Source of the DNA: Rhizobiaceae bacterium
GTDB lineage: Bacteria > Pseudomonadota > Alphaproteobacteria > Rhizobiales > Rhizobiaceae
Reading direction: 5' to 3'
Assembly: GCA_905339215.1 (NCBI GenBank)
Contig: CAJPFN010000032.1
Location: 1 to 43,810 of the forward strand
DNA: 43,810 nucleotides
Both the position numbers and the translations under genes were made by a program. Below, piece after piece: positions 35,946 to 43,810 of this stretch (its first letter is position 1; the number at the start of each line of letters is the position of its first letter). The notes beneath the pieces are model-generated. The model was not told the DNA's origin and did no database searches. It saw only the letters and a program-made list of their open reading frames with translations.

Positions 35946-36887
35946 ATGGCTGAACGCGTGTTGCTCACCGGCGCCGGCGGCTTCGTCGGCAAGGCGCTCG
36001 GCGAGCGGTTCGTCGACGCCGGCTACGCTGTTCGCGCCGTGTCGCGGCAACCGCAGACGCTCGCGGGAACCTTTGCCGAAGTGGCCGCCCTGCCCGAGGA
36101 ACCGGCGAGCGAAGCTGCGTGGGTACCGCTCCTGACCGGAGTCGACCATGTCGTGCACTGCGCCGGCATCGCCCACGCGACCGCCGAAATCCCGCGCGAG
36201 ACCTACATGTCTGTAAACGCGGACCTTGCCGGAGCGCTCGCCCGTGCCGCGGCCACGGAGATCCGCGGGCGCTTCGTCTTCGTCTCGTCGATCCGGGCAA
36301 TGGCCGGACCGGTGTCGGACACGGTGTTGGAGGACGACACACCGCCGGCCCCCCAGGACGACTACGGACGGTCGAAGCTCGAAGGGGAGCGGCTCGTCGC
36401 GAAGGCGTTCGCCGGCGGCGGCTTCTACACGATCTTGCGTCCGGTGCTGATCTATGGACCGGGCGTGAAGGGAAATCTTGCATCGTTGGCGCGGCTGGCG
36501 GCCCTACCGATCCCATTGCCGATCGCCGGGCTTTCGGCCAAGCGGTCGCTGCTCGACGTTGGGGCGCTGGCCGACGCGATCCTGCACCTGCTCGGGCTGA
36601 AGAGGCCCGCGACGGGTCCTTTCATCGCCTGCGACTGCGAGCCAATCTCAGTAGCCGAGATCGTCGCGGCTATGCGCAAGGGACTTGGCAGGAGGCCGCT
36701 GCTGTTTGCCTTTCCGGATGCGCTGCTCGCGGCGCCGTTTCGCCTCGCCGGACGCGGCGAAGCCTGGCGACGCCTCACCGGGCCGCTGATGGCGCGGGCC
36801 GACGGCCTGGAAGCGCTCGGCTGGAAACCGGGCGAGGACACGGCCGAGAGGATAGCGCGGTATGCCGCCCGGACGCAGCGCGGCTGA
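35946..36887 (+). CDS. NAD-dependent nucleotide-sugar epimerase/dehydratase (WbpV-like)
   Basis: A 313-residue extended SDR. The cofactor motif is TGAGGFVG (residues 8-15); VHCAGIAH, then the active-site Ser and the YGRSK block (Tyr/Lys pair in DDYGRSKLEGE) are present. The C-terminal half (LLDVGALADAILHLLG and a GWKPGE end) matches UDP-sugar epimerases used in O-antigen or capsule synthesis, such as WbpV/WbfT (UDP-GlcNAc/Gal 4-epimerases). AAGGA precedes the ATG. The WecA/WbpL-like transferase 700 bases on is its natural partner, but a minus-strand gene separates them. Confidence 0.85.
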   Translation: MAERVLLTGAGGFVGKALGERFVDAGYAVRAVSRQPQTLAGTFAEVAALPEEPASEAAWVPLLTGVDHVVHCAGIAHATAEIPRETYMSVNADLAGALARAAATEIRGRFVFVSSIRAMAGPVSDTVLEDDTPPAPQDDYGRSKLEGERLVAKAFAGGGFYTILRPVLIYGPGVKGNLASLARLAALPIPLPIAGLSAKRSLLDVGALADAILHLLGLKRPATGPFIACDCEPISVAEIVAAMRKGLGRRPLLFAFPDALLAAPFRLAGRGEAWRRLTGPLMARADGLEALGWKPGEDTAERIARYAARTQRG

Positions 36888-36937
36888 AACCGAGATCACG
36901 AACCGGCGCCGCATCGGAGGCCGGTCCCGGCACGGGT

Positions 36938-37441
36938 TCAGGTCGCGCAGACGCGGAACGTGGCGATGGCCTTGGACGATCCCGTCAGGTCGACCTCGAA
37001 GGTCACGGGGCCATCCTTGGCCTGGACTGTGATCCTTAGTACGTGCCCGCCCTCCAACGGCCCCAACGCCTGCGCTATGTCGGGCAGCGGGATATAGAGC
37101 GCGAATTCAGTGTCTTCCTGCCTGCCCGCGAACTCAAGATTACTCCATTTCACGTAGCCCGGGATCTCGACGGCTCCGCCAGCGAAGACGCTTGAAGCGT
37201 CTTCCGACAGCTTCGGAATGTTGAACAGGCGAAGCCGCGCATATTCGGTCCACTTGCCCTCGGCATCCGTCCTACGGCCGGTCTGCAGGGTGATGCGCGG
37301 GGCGTCCCCGCGCTCCGGAGACGTAACCTGACATGCGAAATTGGCACCCCAAGCCTGTTCCGCGGCCGAACCGGGAAGGGCGTGCGCGACCAAAAGAGCC
37401 GATACGGCCGCAATAAGTCTCGTCGCCGCCATCACCTTCAT
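36938..37441 (-). CDS. Secreted protein of unknown function
   Basis: A 167-residue protein with a Sec signal peptide (MKVMAATRLIAAVSALLVA to GSAA, cleavage before EQAWG). The mature part has two cysteines (in NFACQVTSPERG and RVCAT), which may form a disulfide, and a beta-rich text (EYARLRLFNIP, TEFALYIPLPDI, VTFEVDL). No family is recognised. The ATG at 37441 follows AGGGGA. It lies antisense between the epimerase and the glycosyltransferase, which otherwise would be neighbours. Confidence 0.7.
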   Translation of the reverse strand: MKVMAATRLIAAVSALLVAHALPGSAAEQAWGANFACQVTSPERGDAPRITLQTGRRTDAEGKWTEYARLRLFNIPKLSEDASSVFAGGAVEIPGYVKWSNLEFAGRQEDTEFALYIPLPDIAQALGPLEGGHVLRITVQAKDGPVTFEVDLTGSSKAIATFRVCAT

Positions 37442-37631
37442 TCGATCCCCTTTCCGTTTCTCAGGACGCTACGGCCGCACTATCATCGTCTGACCTCGCC
37501 GATCCGTAACTATCGCCTGTCGCCGTCACGATCCACCCGAGAAAACAACACGCCTCAACCAGCAGCCGCAACGTGGCATGTCTGCCACGGTCGATTGCCG
37601 CCCCGGCGCAGTGCGTGGTAGCGATCGGGCA

Positions 37632-38636
37632 ATGATGATCCTCGCCCTTCTCTTCGGCGGCTTCGTGACGACGGCCGGGCTTCTTGCCGTTTTCAACCGC
37701 GTTTTGCCGGCCGACTTCCTCGCCGCGGCGGTCACGGCGCGCTCCAACCACAGCGGCCCGGCGCGACAGATCGGCGGGCTCGCCGCCGCGCCGGTCGCGA
37801 TCGCGGTCATGGTGGCGGTCGCCTTCGCGGGCGGCGTAGATGCGAAGCTCGCCTTCGGCGCCGCTGCCGGCGCAACGTTGCTCGCCGTACTGGGACTCCT
37901 CGACGACCGCCGCGACCTCGCGGCCGGTGCCAAGCTGGCCGGCCAGTTCGCCGCCGCCTTCCTCTTCCTGTGGTTCCTCGAACCGGGCCTGCGCCTGCTT
38001 CCCACCGAAATCCCGCTGGCCGCCGAGCGGGCACTCATCGCCGTCGCCCTCGTCTGGTGGATCAACATGACCAACTTCATGGACGGACTCGACCTGATGG
38101 TGGTCGCCGGCATCGGCGTGCCGCATGCCGTCATTGCGCTCGCCGGAGCGGCCGGAATGGTCGACGCCGCCCCGACAATCCTGTCGGCGGCGATTGCCGG
38201 AGCGCTGTTCGGCTTCGCGCCCTTCAACCTGCCGCCGGCGCGGGTCTTCCTTGGCGATAGCGGCAGCCTGGCGCTCGGCCTGCTCTCGGGCGCAGTCGCG
38301 TTGATGCTCGCGATGCGGTCGCCATGGGCAGCCCTCCTGCCCTTCGCCTTCTTCCTCGCCGACAGCGTGTCGACGATCGTGCTGAGGGCCCTGCGCAGGG
38401 AGAATGTCTTCGCCGCGCATTCGTCCCACGCCTACCAGGTCGTGCGCCGGGCGGGGCGACCGGTGCCCTCGATCGTCGCCGAGGTGGCCCTGGTGAGCCT
38501 CTTGTCCGGCGGGCTCGCGATCGGAGCGATGCGCTGGGGGTCACCCTTCGACGTCGCGGCATTCGCCTGCGGCGGCGCATTGGCCGCGGCGAGCGTCTAC
38601 CGCATGCGCCGGCAGGCGTTGGCAGCAAAACGCTGA
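37632..38636 (+). CDS. WecA/WbpL-family polyprenyl-phosphate sugar-1-phosphate transferase
   Basis: A 334-residue membrane protein with about ten hydrophobic segments. It belongs to the MraY/WecA family (PNPT), which transfers a sugar-1-phosphate from a UDP-sugar to undecaprenyl phosphate at the inner face of the membrane, starting O-antigen or other surface polysaccharide synthesis. The signature Asp blocks are LGLLDDRRDL, WWINMTNFMDGLDLM and FLGDSGSLALG; HAYQVVRRAG near the C-terminus matches the WbpL branch. The start at 37632 (MMILALLFGG) is preferred over an ATG at 37578, which would add an untypical polar leader. It nearly abuts cysQ, with which it converges. Confidence 0.9.
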   Translation: MMILALLFGGFVTTAGLLAVFNRVLPADFLAAAVTARSNHSGPARQIGGLAAAPVAIAVMVAVAFAGGVDAKLAFGAAAGATLLAVLGLLDDRRDLAAGAKLAGQFAAAFLFLWFLEPGLRLLPTEIPLAAERALIAVALVWWINMTNFMDGLDLMVVAGIGVPHAVIALAGAAGMVDAAPTILSAAIAGALFGFAPFNLPPARVFLGDSGSLALGLLSGAVALMLAMRSPWAALLPFAFFLADSVSTIVLRALRRENVFAAHSSHAYQVVRRAGRPVPSIVAEVALVSLLSGGLAIGAMRWGSPFDVAAFACGGALAAASVYRMRRQALAAKR

Positions 38637-38642
38637 GGTAGA

Positions 38643-39473
38643 CTACCGGCGGAACGCCTCGACGGCTTCACCGACATCGGCGACGAACCACGGATTGGCG
38701 AAGTCGACGTCTTCGGCCTGGCCGCGCTTGCCGTAGAGGAGCGGGCTGCCGTCCGGTCGACGCATACGGCCGCCGGCGGCGCGCAGCACCGCGTCTCCTG
38801 CCGCCGTGTCCCACTCCATGGTGCGGCCGAACCGCGGATAGAGATCGGCCTCGCCCGACGCGAGCAGGCAGAACTTCAGCGACGAACCGACCGAGACCGT
38901 CTCCGCACCGGGGAAGCGGTCGATGAAGGCGGCGGTCTCGGGCGTCAGGTGCGAGCGACTGGCGACGATCGACAGCGGTTCCCGCGGCGGGCGCACCGCG
39001 ATGGCGCGTCGCCGGCCGACGATCGCTCCATCGGCCGTCGCAACCGCGAAGGCAGCGCCCGGCCGACCGGAATAGAGCATACCGCGGGCCGGCGCGTAGA
39101 CGACGCCGACGACGGGCACTCGCCCGCGCACCAGCGCAATGTTGACGGTGAAGTCGCCATTGCGGCTGACGAACTCACGAGTCCCGTCGAGTGGGTCGAC
39201 GAGGATGAACGGCCCGGCGCCAATATCAGGCACCCTGCCCGCCGCGACCTCCTCCTCGGCGACGCAGGGCGCGCCGGGGAGTTCCTTGCGTAGGCCGGCG
39301 AGGATGATCGCCTCCGCGGCGTGGTCTGCGGCAGTCACCGGCGAGGCATCGGCCTTGGCGTCGGCGGCGAAATCGGTGGCATAGACGGCCATGACCGCCC
39401 GACCCGCGTCGAGCGCGAGCCTTTCGAACAGATCGAGGATCGCCTCGTCCCCGGGGAGCGCACTTAACGCCAT
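38643..39473 (-). CDS. cysQ: 3'(2'),5'-bisphosphate nucleotidase CysQ
   Basis: A 276-residue inositol-monophosphatase-superfamily enzyme that hydrolyses 3'-phosphoadenosine-5'-phosphate (PAP) and possibly PAPS to AMP/APS. The metal-binding motifs are VAEEEVAAG, LVDPLDGTREFVSRNGDF and EWDTAAGDAVLRAAGG. It sits three bases after cysNC, in the operon that generates PAPS, which agrees with a role in recycling or controlling PAP/PAPS. Confidence 0.94.
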   Translation of the reverse strand: MALSALPGDEAILDLFERLALDAGRAVMAVYATDFAADAKADASPVTAADHAAEAIILAGLRKELPGAPCVAEEEVAAGRVPDIGAGPFILVDPLDGTREFVSRNGDFTVNIALVRGRVPVVGVVYAPARGMLYSGRPGAAFAVATADGAIVGRRRAIAVRPPREPLSIVASRSHLTPETAAFIDRFPGAETVSVGSSLKFCLLASGEADLYPRFGRTMEWDTAAGDAVLRAAGGRMRRPDGSPLLYGKRGQAEDVDFANPWFVADVGEAVEAFRR

Positions 39474-39476
39474 CGG

Positions 39477-41384
39477 TCAGCCGAGGCCGTGGGCGTCGAG
39501 CCAATGTGCGATCTCGGAAGCCATGTCTTCCGCCGTGCGCCCCGCGGTCACCAGATGAACTTCTGGTGTCTCCGGCGTCTCATAGGGCGAGTCTACGCCG
39601 GTGAAATTCTTGATCTCCCCGCGCAGCGCCTTGGCATAGAGCCCTTTCGGATCGCGCCGCGCGCATTCGTCGAAGGGCGTGTCGACGAAGATCTCGACGA
39701 ACTCGCCCTGCTCCATCAGGTCGCGCGCCATGCGCCGCTCTGCGCGGAACGGCGAGATGAAGGAGACCAGGACGACGAGGCCGGCGTCGGCCATCAGTTT
39801 CGCCACCTCCGCGACGCGGCGGATGTTCTCCACGCGATCCTCCTCGGTGAAGCCGAGGTCGCGGTTCAGCCCGTGGCGTACGTTATCGCCGTCGAGCATG
39901 TAGGTGTGGCGGCCGGTACGGTGAAGCTGGGCTTCCAGCGCGTTGGCAATGGTCGACTTTCCCGATCCCGAAAGGCCGGTGAACCAGAGAACGGCCGGTT
40001 TCTGGTGCTTCAACGCGGCACGTGCCTGCCTGTCGACGTCGAGCGCCTGCCAGTGGACGTTGGAGGCGCGGCGCAGCGGGTGCTGGATCATGCCCGCCGC
40101 GACGGTCCGGTTGGTCATCCGGTCGATCAGGATGAAGGATCCGGTCGATCGGTCGTCGGCGTAGTTGTCGAAAGCGATCGGCTGCTGCGTGGAGAGGTTG
40201 CAGGAGCCGATCTCGTTCAAATCGAGCGATTTCGCTGCCTCGTGGGCGAAGCTGTTGACGTCAACCCGGTACTTCAGCTCCGTCACCGAGGCATTCGTCT
40301 GGTCGGTCTCGGTGCGCAGTATGTAGGTACGCCCCGGCAGCAGCGCGTGCTCGTCGAACCAGACGATTGTGGCGGTGAACTGGTCGGCGACGTGGGGCCG
40401 GGCGTCCGGCGCGACCAGCATGTTGCCGCGCGAAACCTCCACCTCGTCGTCGAGCACGATGGTGACGGCCTGTCCAGCGATCGCCTCGTCGAGGTCGCCA
40501 TCGGCGGTGACAATGCGCTTCACCCGCGACACCTTGCCCGACTTCGCCACGACGACCGAATCCCGGGGAGTGATGCGGCCCGCGGCTATGGTGCCGGCGA
40601 AACCGCGGAAGTCGAGATTGGGCCGGTTGACGTACTGAACGGGAAAGCGGAACGGCCGGCTCGCCGCGACGTCGTCGACGACGACCGCCTCCAGATGGGA
40701 GAGTAGCGTCGCGCCATGGTACCAGGGCGTATTCGCCGACGGCTCGATGACGTTGTCGCCGTGGCGCGCCGACAGCGGGATGGCGACGAGCGAGGAGAAA
40801 CCGAGATCGCGGGCGAAGGCGGAGAACTCGGTTGAGATCCGGTCGAAGACATCCTGACTGAAGTCCACCAGGTCGATCTTGTTCACCGCGAGCACGACGT
40901 GGCGTATGCCGAGCAGCGAGGCGATGAAGCTGTGGCGCCTGGTCTGCGGCAGCACGCCGCTGCGCGCATCGACCAGAACCACGGCGAGGTCGGCCGTCGA
41001 CGCGCCGGTCGCCATGTTGCGCGTGTACTGCACGTGGCCGGGCGTGTCGGCGACAATGAACTTGCGCTTCGCCGTAGCAAAGAAGCGGTAGGCGACGTCG
41101 ATGGTGATACCCTGCTCGCGCTCGGCCTCGAGCCCGTCGACGAGGAGAGCGAAGTCGATGTCGTCGCCCGCGGTCCCGTGTTTTTTCGAATCGCGCTCCA
41201 GCGCCGCGAGCTGGTCTTCGAAGATCAGCTTGGTGTCGTAGAGCAGGCGGCCGATCAAGGTCGACTTGCCGTCGTCGACCGAGCCGCAGGTCAGGAAGCG
41301 CAGCAGCGACTTGTCGCCCTGCTCAGCCAGGAAGCGGTGAAGATCCGGCGCGGAGTCCGGAGAGTTGAGCACAGGCTGATGCAT
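39477..41384 (-). CDS. cysNC: Bifunctional sulfate adenylyltransferase subunit 1 / adenylylsulfate kinase
   Basis: A 635-residue fusion. Residues 1-about 440 are the CysN/NodQ GTPase: G1 GSVDDGKST (34-42), [11 protein letters not shown] and NKIDLV. This half, with CysD, makes adenosine phosphosulfate (APS) from ATP and sulfate driven by GTP. Residues about 455-635 are the APS kinase CysC: P-loop GLSGSGKST (470-478), [15 protein letters not shown] and the [10 protein letters not shown] loop. It yields PAPS. Such fusions (like NodQ) are common in Rhizobiales and also supply sulfate to Nod factors or surface polysaccharides. The ATG at 41384 shares a base with the cysD stop (TGATG). Confidence 0.95.
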   Translation of the reverse strand: MHQPVLNSPDSAPDLHRFLAEQGDKSLLRFLTCGSVDDGKSTLIGRLLYDTKLIFEDQLAALERDSKKHGTAGDDIDFALLVDGLEAEREQGITIDVAYRFFATAKRKFIVADTPGHVQYTRNMATGASTADLAVVLVDARSGVLPQTRRHSFIASLLGIRHVVLAVNKIDLVDFSQDVFDRISTEFSAFARDLGFSSLVAIPLSARHGDNVIEPSANTPWYHGATLLSHLEAVVVDDVAASRPFRFPVQYVNRPNLDFRGFAGTIAAGRITPRDSVVVAKSGKVSRVKRIVTADGDLDEAIAGQAVTIVLDDEVEVSRGNMLVAPDARPHVADQFTATIVWFDEHALLPGRTYILRTETDQTNASVTELKYRVDVNSFAHEAAKSLDLNEIGSCNLSTQQPIAFDNYADDRSTGSFILIDRMTNRTVAAGMIQHPLRRASNVHWQALDVDRQARAALKHQKPAVLWFTGLSGSGKSTIANALEAQLHRTGRHTYMLDGDNVRHGLNRDLGFTEEDRVENIRRVAEVAKLMADAGLVVLVSFISPFRAERRMARDLMEQGEFVEIFVDTPFDECARRDPKGLYAKALRGEIKNFTGVDSPYETPETPEVHLVTAGRTAEDMASEIAHWLDAHGLG

Positions 41385-42289
41385 CAGAAATAGCCTTCCC
41401 GCTTCTTCTTCTCCATCGATCCCGCCTCGTCGCGATCGATCAGCCGGCCCTGCCGCTCGGAGGTCCGCGCCACCAGCATCTCCTCGACGATCTCTTCGAC
41501 CGTAGCTGCTTCGGATTCGATCGCTCCGGTCAGCGGATAGCAGCCGAGCGTGCGGAACCTCACCAGGCGCTCCTCGACCTTCTCGCCGGGCCGCAGCTTC
41601 ATGCGGTCGTCGTCGACCATGATCAGCATGCCGTCGCGTTCCACCACGGGGCGCGTCTTCGCCAGGTAGAGCGGAACGATCGGAATGTCCTCGCGCAGAA
41701 TATACTGCCAGATGTCGAGTTCCGTCCAATTCGACAGCGGGAAGACGCGGATCGATTCACCCGGCGCGACGCGCGTATTGTAGATCTTCCACATTTCCGG
41801 CCGCTGGTTCTTCGGATCCCAGGCGTGCTGCGCGCTGCGGAAGGAGAAGATGCGTTCCTTGGCGCGCGACTTCTCCTCGTCGCGGCGGGCACCGCCGAAC
41901 GCGGCATCGAAGCCGTAACGATCGAGCGCCTGACGCAATGCGACGGTCTTCATGACATGCGTGTGTGTGTTGGACCCGTGATCGAACGGATTGATGTTGT
42001 CGCGCAGGCCCTCTTCGTTGATGTGGACGATCAGGTCCACGCCGAGCCGCGCCGCCATTTCATCGCGGAACGCGATCATCTCGCGGAACTTCCAGGTCGT
42101 GTCGACATGGAGGAAGGGGAAGGGCGGCCGTGCCGGATGGAATGCCTTCATGGCGAGGTGCATCAGCACCGACGAGTCCTTGCCCACCGAATAGAGCATG
42201 ACCGGCTTGGCGAATGTGGCGGCCACCTCGCGGAATATGTGGATCGATTCCGCCTCGAGGCGCTGCAGATGGGTAAGGGAGATCGTCAT
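41384..42289 (-). CDS. cysD: Sulfate adenylyltransferase subunit 2
   Basis: A 301-residue PP-loop ATP pyrophosphatase-type enzyme, the catalytic subunit of ATP sulfurylase. The PP-motif is [14 protein letters not shown], and [11 protein letters not shown] and [16 protein letters not shown] are family blocks; the C-terminal EKKKREGYF is typical. The ATG at 42289 follows GGAAAC. It is the first gene of cysD-cysNC-cysQ; a promoter probably lies in the 331-base gap upstream that is shared with the DUF2793 gene. Confidence 0.95.
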   Translation of the reverse strand: MTISLTHLQRLEAESIHIFREVAATFAKPVMLYSVGKDSSVLMHLAMKAFHPARPPFPFLHVDTTWKFREMIAFRDEMAARLGVDLIVHINEEGLRDNINPFDHGSNTHTHVMKTVALRQALDRYGFDAAFGGARRDEEKSRAKERIFSFRSAQHAWDPKNQRPEMWKIYNTRVAPGESIRVFPLSNWTELDIWQYILREDIPIVPLYLAKTRPVVERDGMLIMVDDDRMKLRPGEKVEERLVRFRTLGCYPLTGAIESEAATVEEIVEEMLVARTSERQGRLIDRDEAGSMEKKKREGYF

Positions 42290-42620
42290 CGGTTTCCGGC
42301 TTCGACACCAGACCGGACCGACGCCGCGCGGATCGCGGGAACGCCGTCGCGGCGAGGTTTTCGACGCATCAGATAGCAGGCGTGGAAAAACGCCGATAGG
42401 GCGCAGCATTCCCGTGGAGGGGGACAAAACGGAAGCGTTTTGCGCCGCAACGACGAAAGGCGGTCTTTCCATCCGCAGCGCCAAGTCGTTGCGCGGACAT
42501 GGAGAAAGCGCTCCGCCGCAAATCACCGCGACGCTGGCGAAACCAAAAAAACGCGGCCGTTTTATCCCCCTCCCCGGCGGCGACAGTAGAATCCGGCAAG
42601 ATGATAGCAGGGGCCTGCCG
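42290..42620. promoter_or_regulatory. Divergent intergenic region between cysD and the DUF2793 gene
   Basis: A 331-base non-coding gap that must hold the cysD promoter and the start of the plus-strand gene. It contains two palindromes of identical plan, AAAACG-GAAG-CGTTTT (42426-42441; the stem is one pair longer with C and G) and AAAACG-CGGC-CGTTTT (42548-42563), 122 bases apart centre to centre. AAAACGN4CGTTTT could be a regulator's half-site pair or a scattered repeat. No riboswitch structure was recognised. Confidence 0.55.
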
Positions 42621-43810
42621 ATGCAAAACACCGCCAACCTCGAACTCCCTTACCTGATGCCGAGCCAGGCGCAGAAGCACGTCACCCACAACGAGGCGTT
42701 GGCGATGCTCGACGCGATCGTCCAGCTTGCGGTTCTGGATCGCGACCTGACGGCGCCGCCGGAAGCGCCGAGTGACGGCGACCGCCACATCGTCGCCGCC
42801 GGGGCAAGCGGCGACTGGGACGGACAGGACGGCAAGGTCGCCGTCCGCGAGGACGGCGCCTGGCGCTTCCTCTCGCCGCAGGCCGGCTGGATCGCCTGGA
42901 TTGCCGACGAAGGCGAACTCTTCCACTTCACCGGTTCGGCCTGGGCGAGCGTCGCGGGCACCCTCGCCACACTGCAGAACCTTGGGCTCATCGGCATCGG
43001 CACCGCCGCCGACGCGACAAACCCATTCTCGGCAAAGCTGAACAAGGCGCTGTGGGCGGCGAAAGCGACAGGCGAAGGCGGCGACGGTGACCTGCGCTAC
43101 ACGATGAACAAGGAAGGCGCGGCGAACGTGCTGTCGCTGCTCATGCAGACCGGCTGGTCGGGGCGGGCCGAACTCGGCCTGATCGGCGACGACGATCTCG
43201 CCCTCAAGGTCTCGCCCGACGGGTCGTCTTGGACCACGGCGCTCACCGTGGACAGGACCAGCGGCAAGGCGACGGTCGCCGCCGACCCGACCGACGCGCT
43301 CGGCATTGCCAGCAAGCAGTACGCCGACACCAAGGTGGCGCGCACGGGCGATGTGATGACCGGCAATCTCGGCGTCCATACGGCACCCTTCGCGCCGCTC
43401 GGGCAGTTGCACCTCGTGTCGGAAAACACCGGCAACCGGGGCCTCGTGATCTCGCAGAGCAGCGCCAACGCTGCGGCGGCCGTGGCCAACACCCGCAAGA
43501 GCCGCGGCACCTTCGCCGCGCCCGCGATCGTCAGCGACGGCGACTTCATCTTCGCCTTCAGCATCCAGCCCTACGCCGGCGGCAGCGCCAATGGCGGCTA
43601 TCCGCGCACGGCCGCCATCGCCGCGCGCGTGACCGGCACGCCGTCCGGATCGGGCGCGGGCTCGGTTCCAACCTCGCTGATCTTTTCCACCGGCGCGGTC
43701 GACGATGGCCCGCTCGCGAACGAGCGGCTGCGCATCAACGAAACCGGCGACATCCAGATGGGCGGGACCAACACCGTCATCAATTCGAGCCGGCATCCGG
43801 TGCTGCGCAG
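42621..43810 (+). CDS. DUF2793 protein, phage/GTA tail-fibre-like (3' end outside the window)
   Basis: A plus-strand frame from the ATG at 42621 stays open to the right edge (396 codons). Residues about 1-110 match DUF2793: [32 protein letters not shown], then [20 protein letters not shown]. The middle has [19 protein letters not shown] (about 230-250), and the end has [11 protein letters not shown], both typical of phage tail fibres. A DUF2793 fibre (Rcc00171) belongs to the gene transfer agent of Rhodobacter capsulatus, so this may be a GTA or prophage fibre. There is no strong Shine-Dalgarno (AGCAGGGG at moderate spacing). The next genes beyond the window are unknown. Confidence 0.85.
   Translation, partial: MQNTANLELPYLMPSQAQKHVTHNEALAMLDAIVQLAVLDRDLTAPPEAPSDGDRHIVAAGASGDWDGQDGKVAVREDGAWRFLSPQAGWIAWIADEGELFHFTGSAWASVAGTLATLQNLGLIGIGTAADATNPFSAKLNKALWAAKATGEGGDGDLRYTMNKEGAANVLSLLMQTGWSGRAELGLIGDDDLALKVSPDGSSWTTALTVDRTSGKATVAADPTDALGIASKQYADTKVARTGDVMTGNLGVHTAPFAPLGQLHLVSENTGNRGLVISQSSANAAAAVANTRKSRGTFAAPAIVSDGDFIFAFSIQPYAGGSANGGYPRTAAIAARVTGTPSGSGAGSVPTSLIFSTGAVDDGPLANERLRINETGDIQMGGTNTVINSSRHPVLR

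Noticed and set aside
42290-42620. A possible riboswitch (SAM or sulfur-related) before cysD
   Set aside because: No SAM-type core or pseudoknot pattern could be recognised; only the two AAAACG palindromes and GC-rich DNA were seen.
42369-43796. A 475-codon minus-strand open frame opposite the DUF2793 gene
   Set aside because: It crosses the cysD promoter region and lacks any family feature, while the plus strand matches DUF2793 and tail-fibre motifs.

Overview
The window is GC-rich, densely packed chromosomal DNA of an alphaproteobacterium, most likely a Hyphomicrobiales (Rhizobiales) member near the Phyllobacteriaceae/Rhizobiaceae. This rests on gene content: the rhizobial glgP-glgB-glgC-glgA-pgm series, an Frc-type fructose ABC transporter with a divergent ROK regulator, a betI/betC choline-sulfate locus, a Rhizobium etli-type asparaginase, a fused cysNC, and a DUF2793 protein. 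It was assigned by reading, without database searches.

Layout. 1-2.4 kb: the end of an unknown gene, a Gre-family factor and a Tat-exported beta-helix protein. 2.4-5.9 kb (minus strand): asparaginase, a small secreted protein, and a thiolase/SDR pair. 6.0-12.3 kb (plus): betI, betC, a PLP-dependent dehydratase, betA and betB, taking choline-O-sulfate to glycine betaine. 12.4-14.65 kb (minus): a mannose-1-phosphate guanylyltransferase fused to an AGE-type sugar isomerase. tRNA-Pro(CGG) follows. 15.1-29.9 kb (minus): glycogen metabolism (glgP, glgB, glgC, glgA, pgm, then glgX and an alpha-glucosidase), interrupted between pgm and glgX by a repeat cluster, an SRPBCC gene, an apparent TetR remnant, a poorly coding stretch and a small membrane protein. 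30.1-35.85 kb: frcB-frcC-frcA (minus) and, divergently, a ROK regulator, an RbsD/FucU-like protein and a PfkB sugar kinase. 35.9-38.6 kb: a nucleotide-sugar epimerase and a WecA/WbpL-like transferase with an antisense secreted protein between them. 38.6-42.3 kb (minus): cysD, cysNC, cysQ for sulfate activation. 42.6 kb to the end: a DUF2793 tail-fibre-like gene running out of the window.

How the genes work together. The frc and kinase genes bring in and phosphorylate a hexose, probably fructose. The ManC-AGE fusion could convert fructose-6-phosphate and mannose-1-phosphate to GDP-mannose, and pgm links hexose-phosphates to ADP-glucose and glycogen. The bet genes make a compatible solute and BetC also releases sulfate, which CysD/CysNC can activate.

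Most of the window is conventional metabolism and I see no clear new system. The observations most worth checking are a palindromic-repeat insertion read in frame through glgX, the ManC-AGE fusion, the dehydratase inside the bet operon, the disrupted pgm-glgX junction, a twin palindrome between cysD and the tail-fibre-like gene, and that gene itself.
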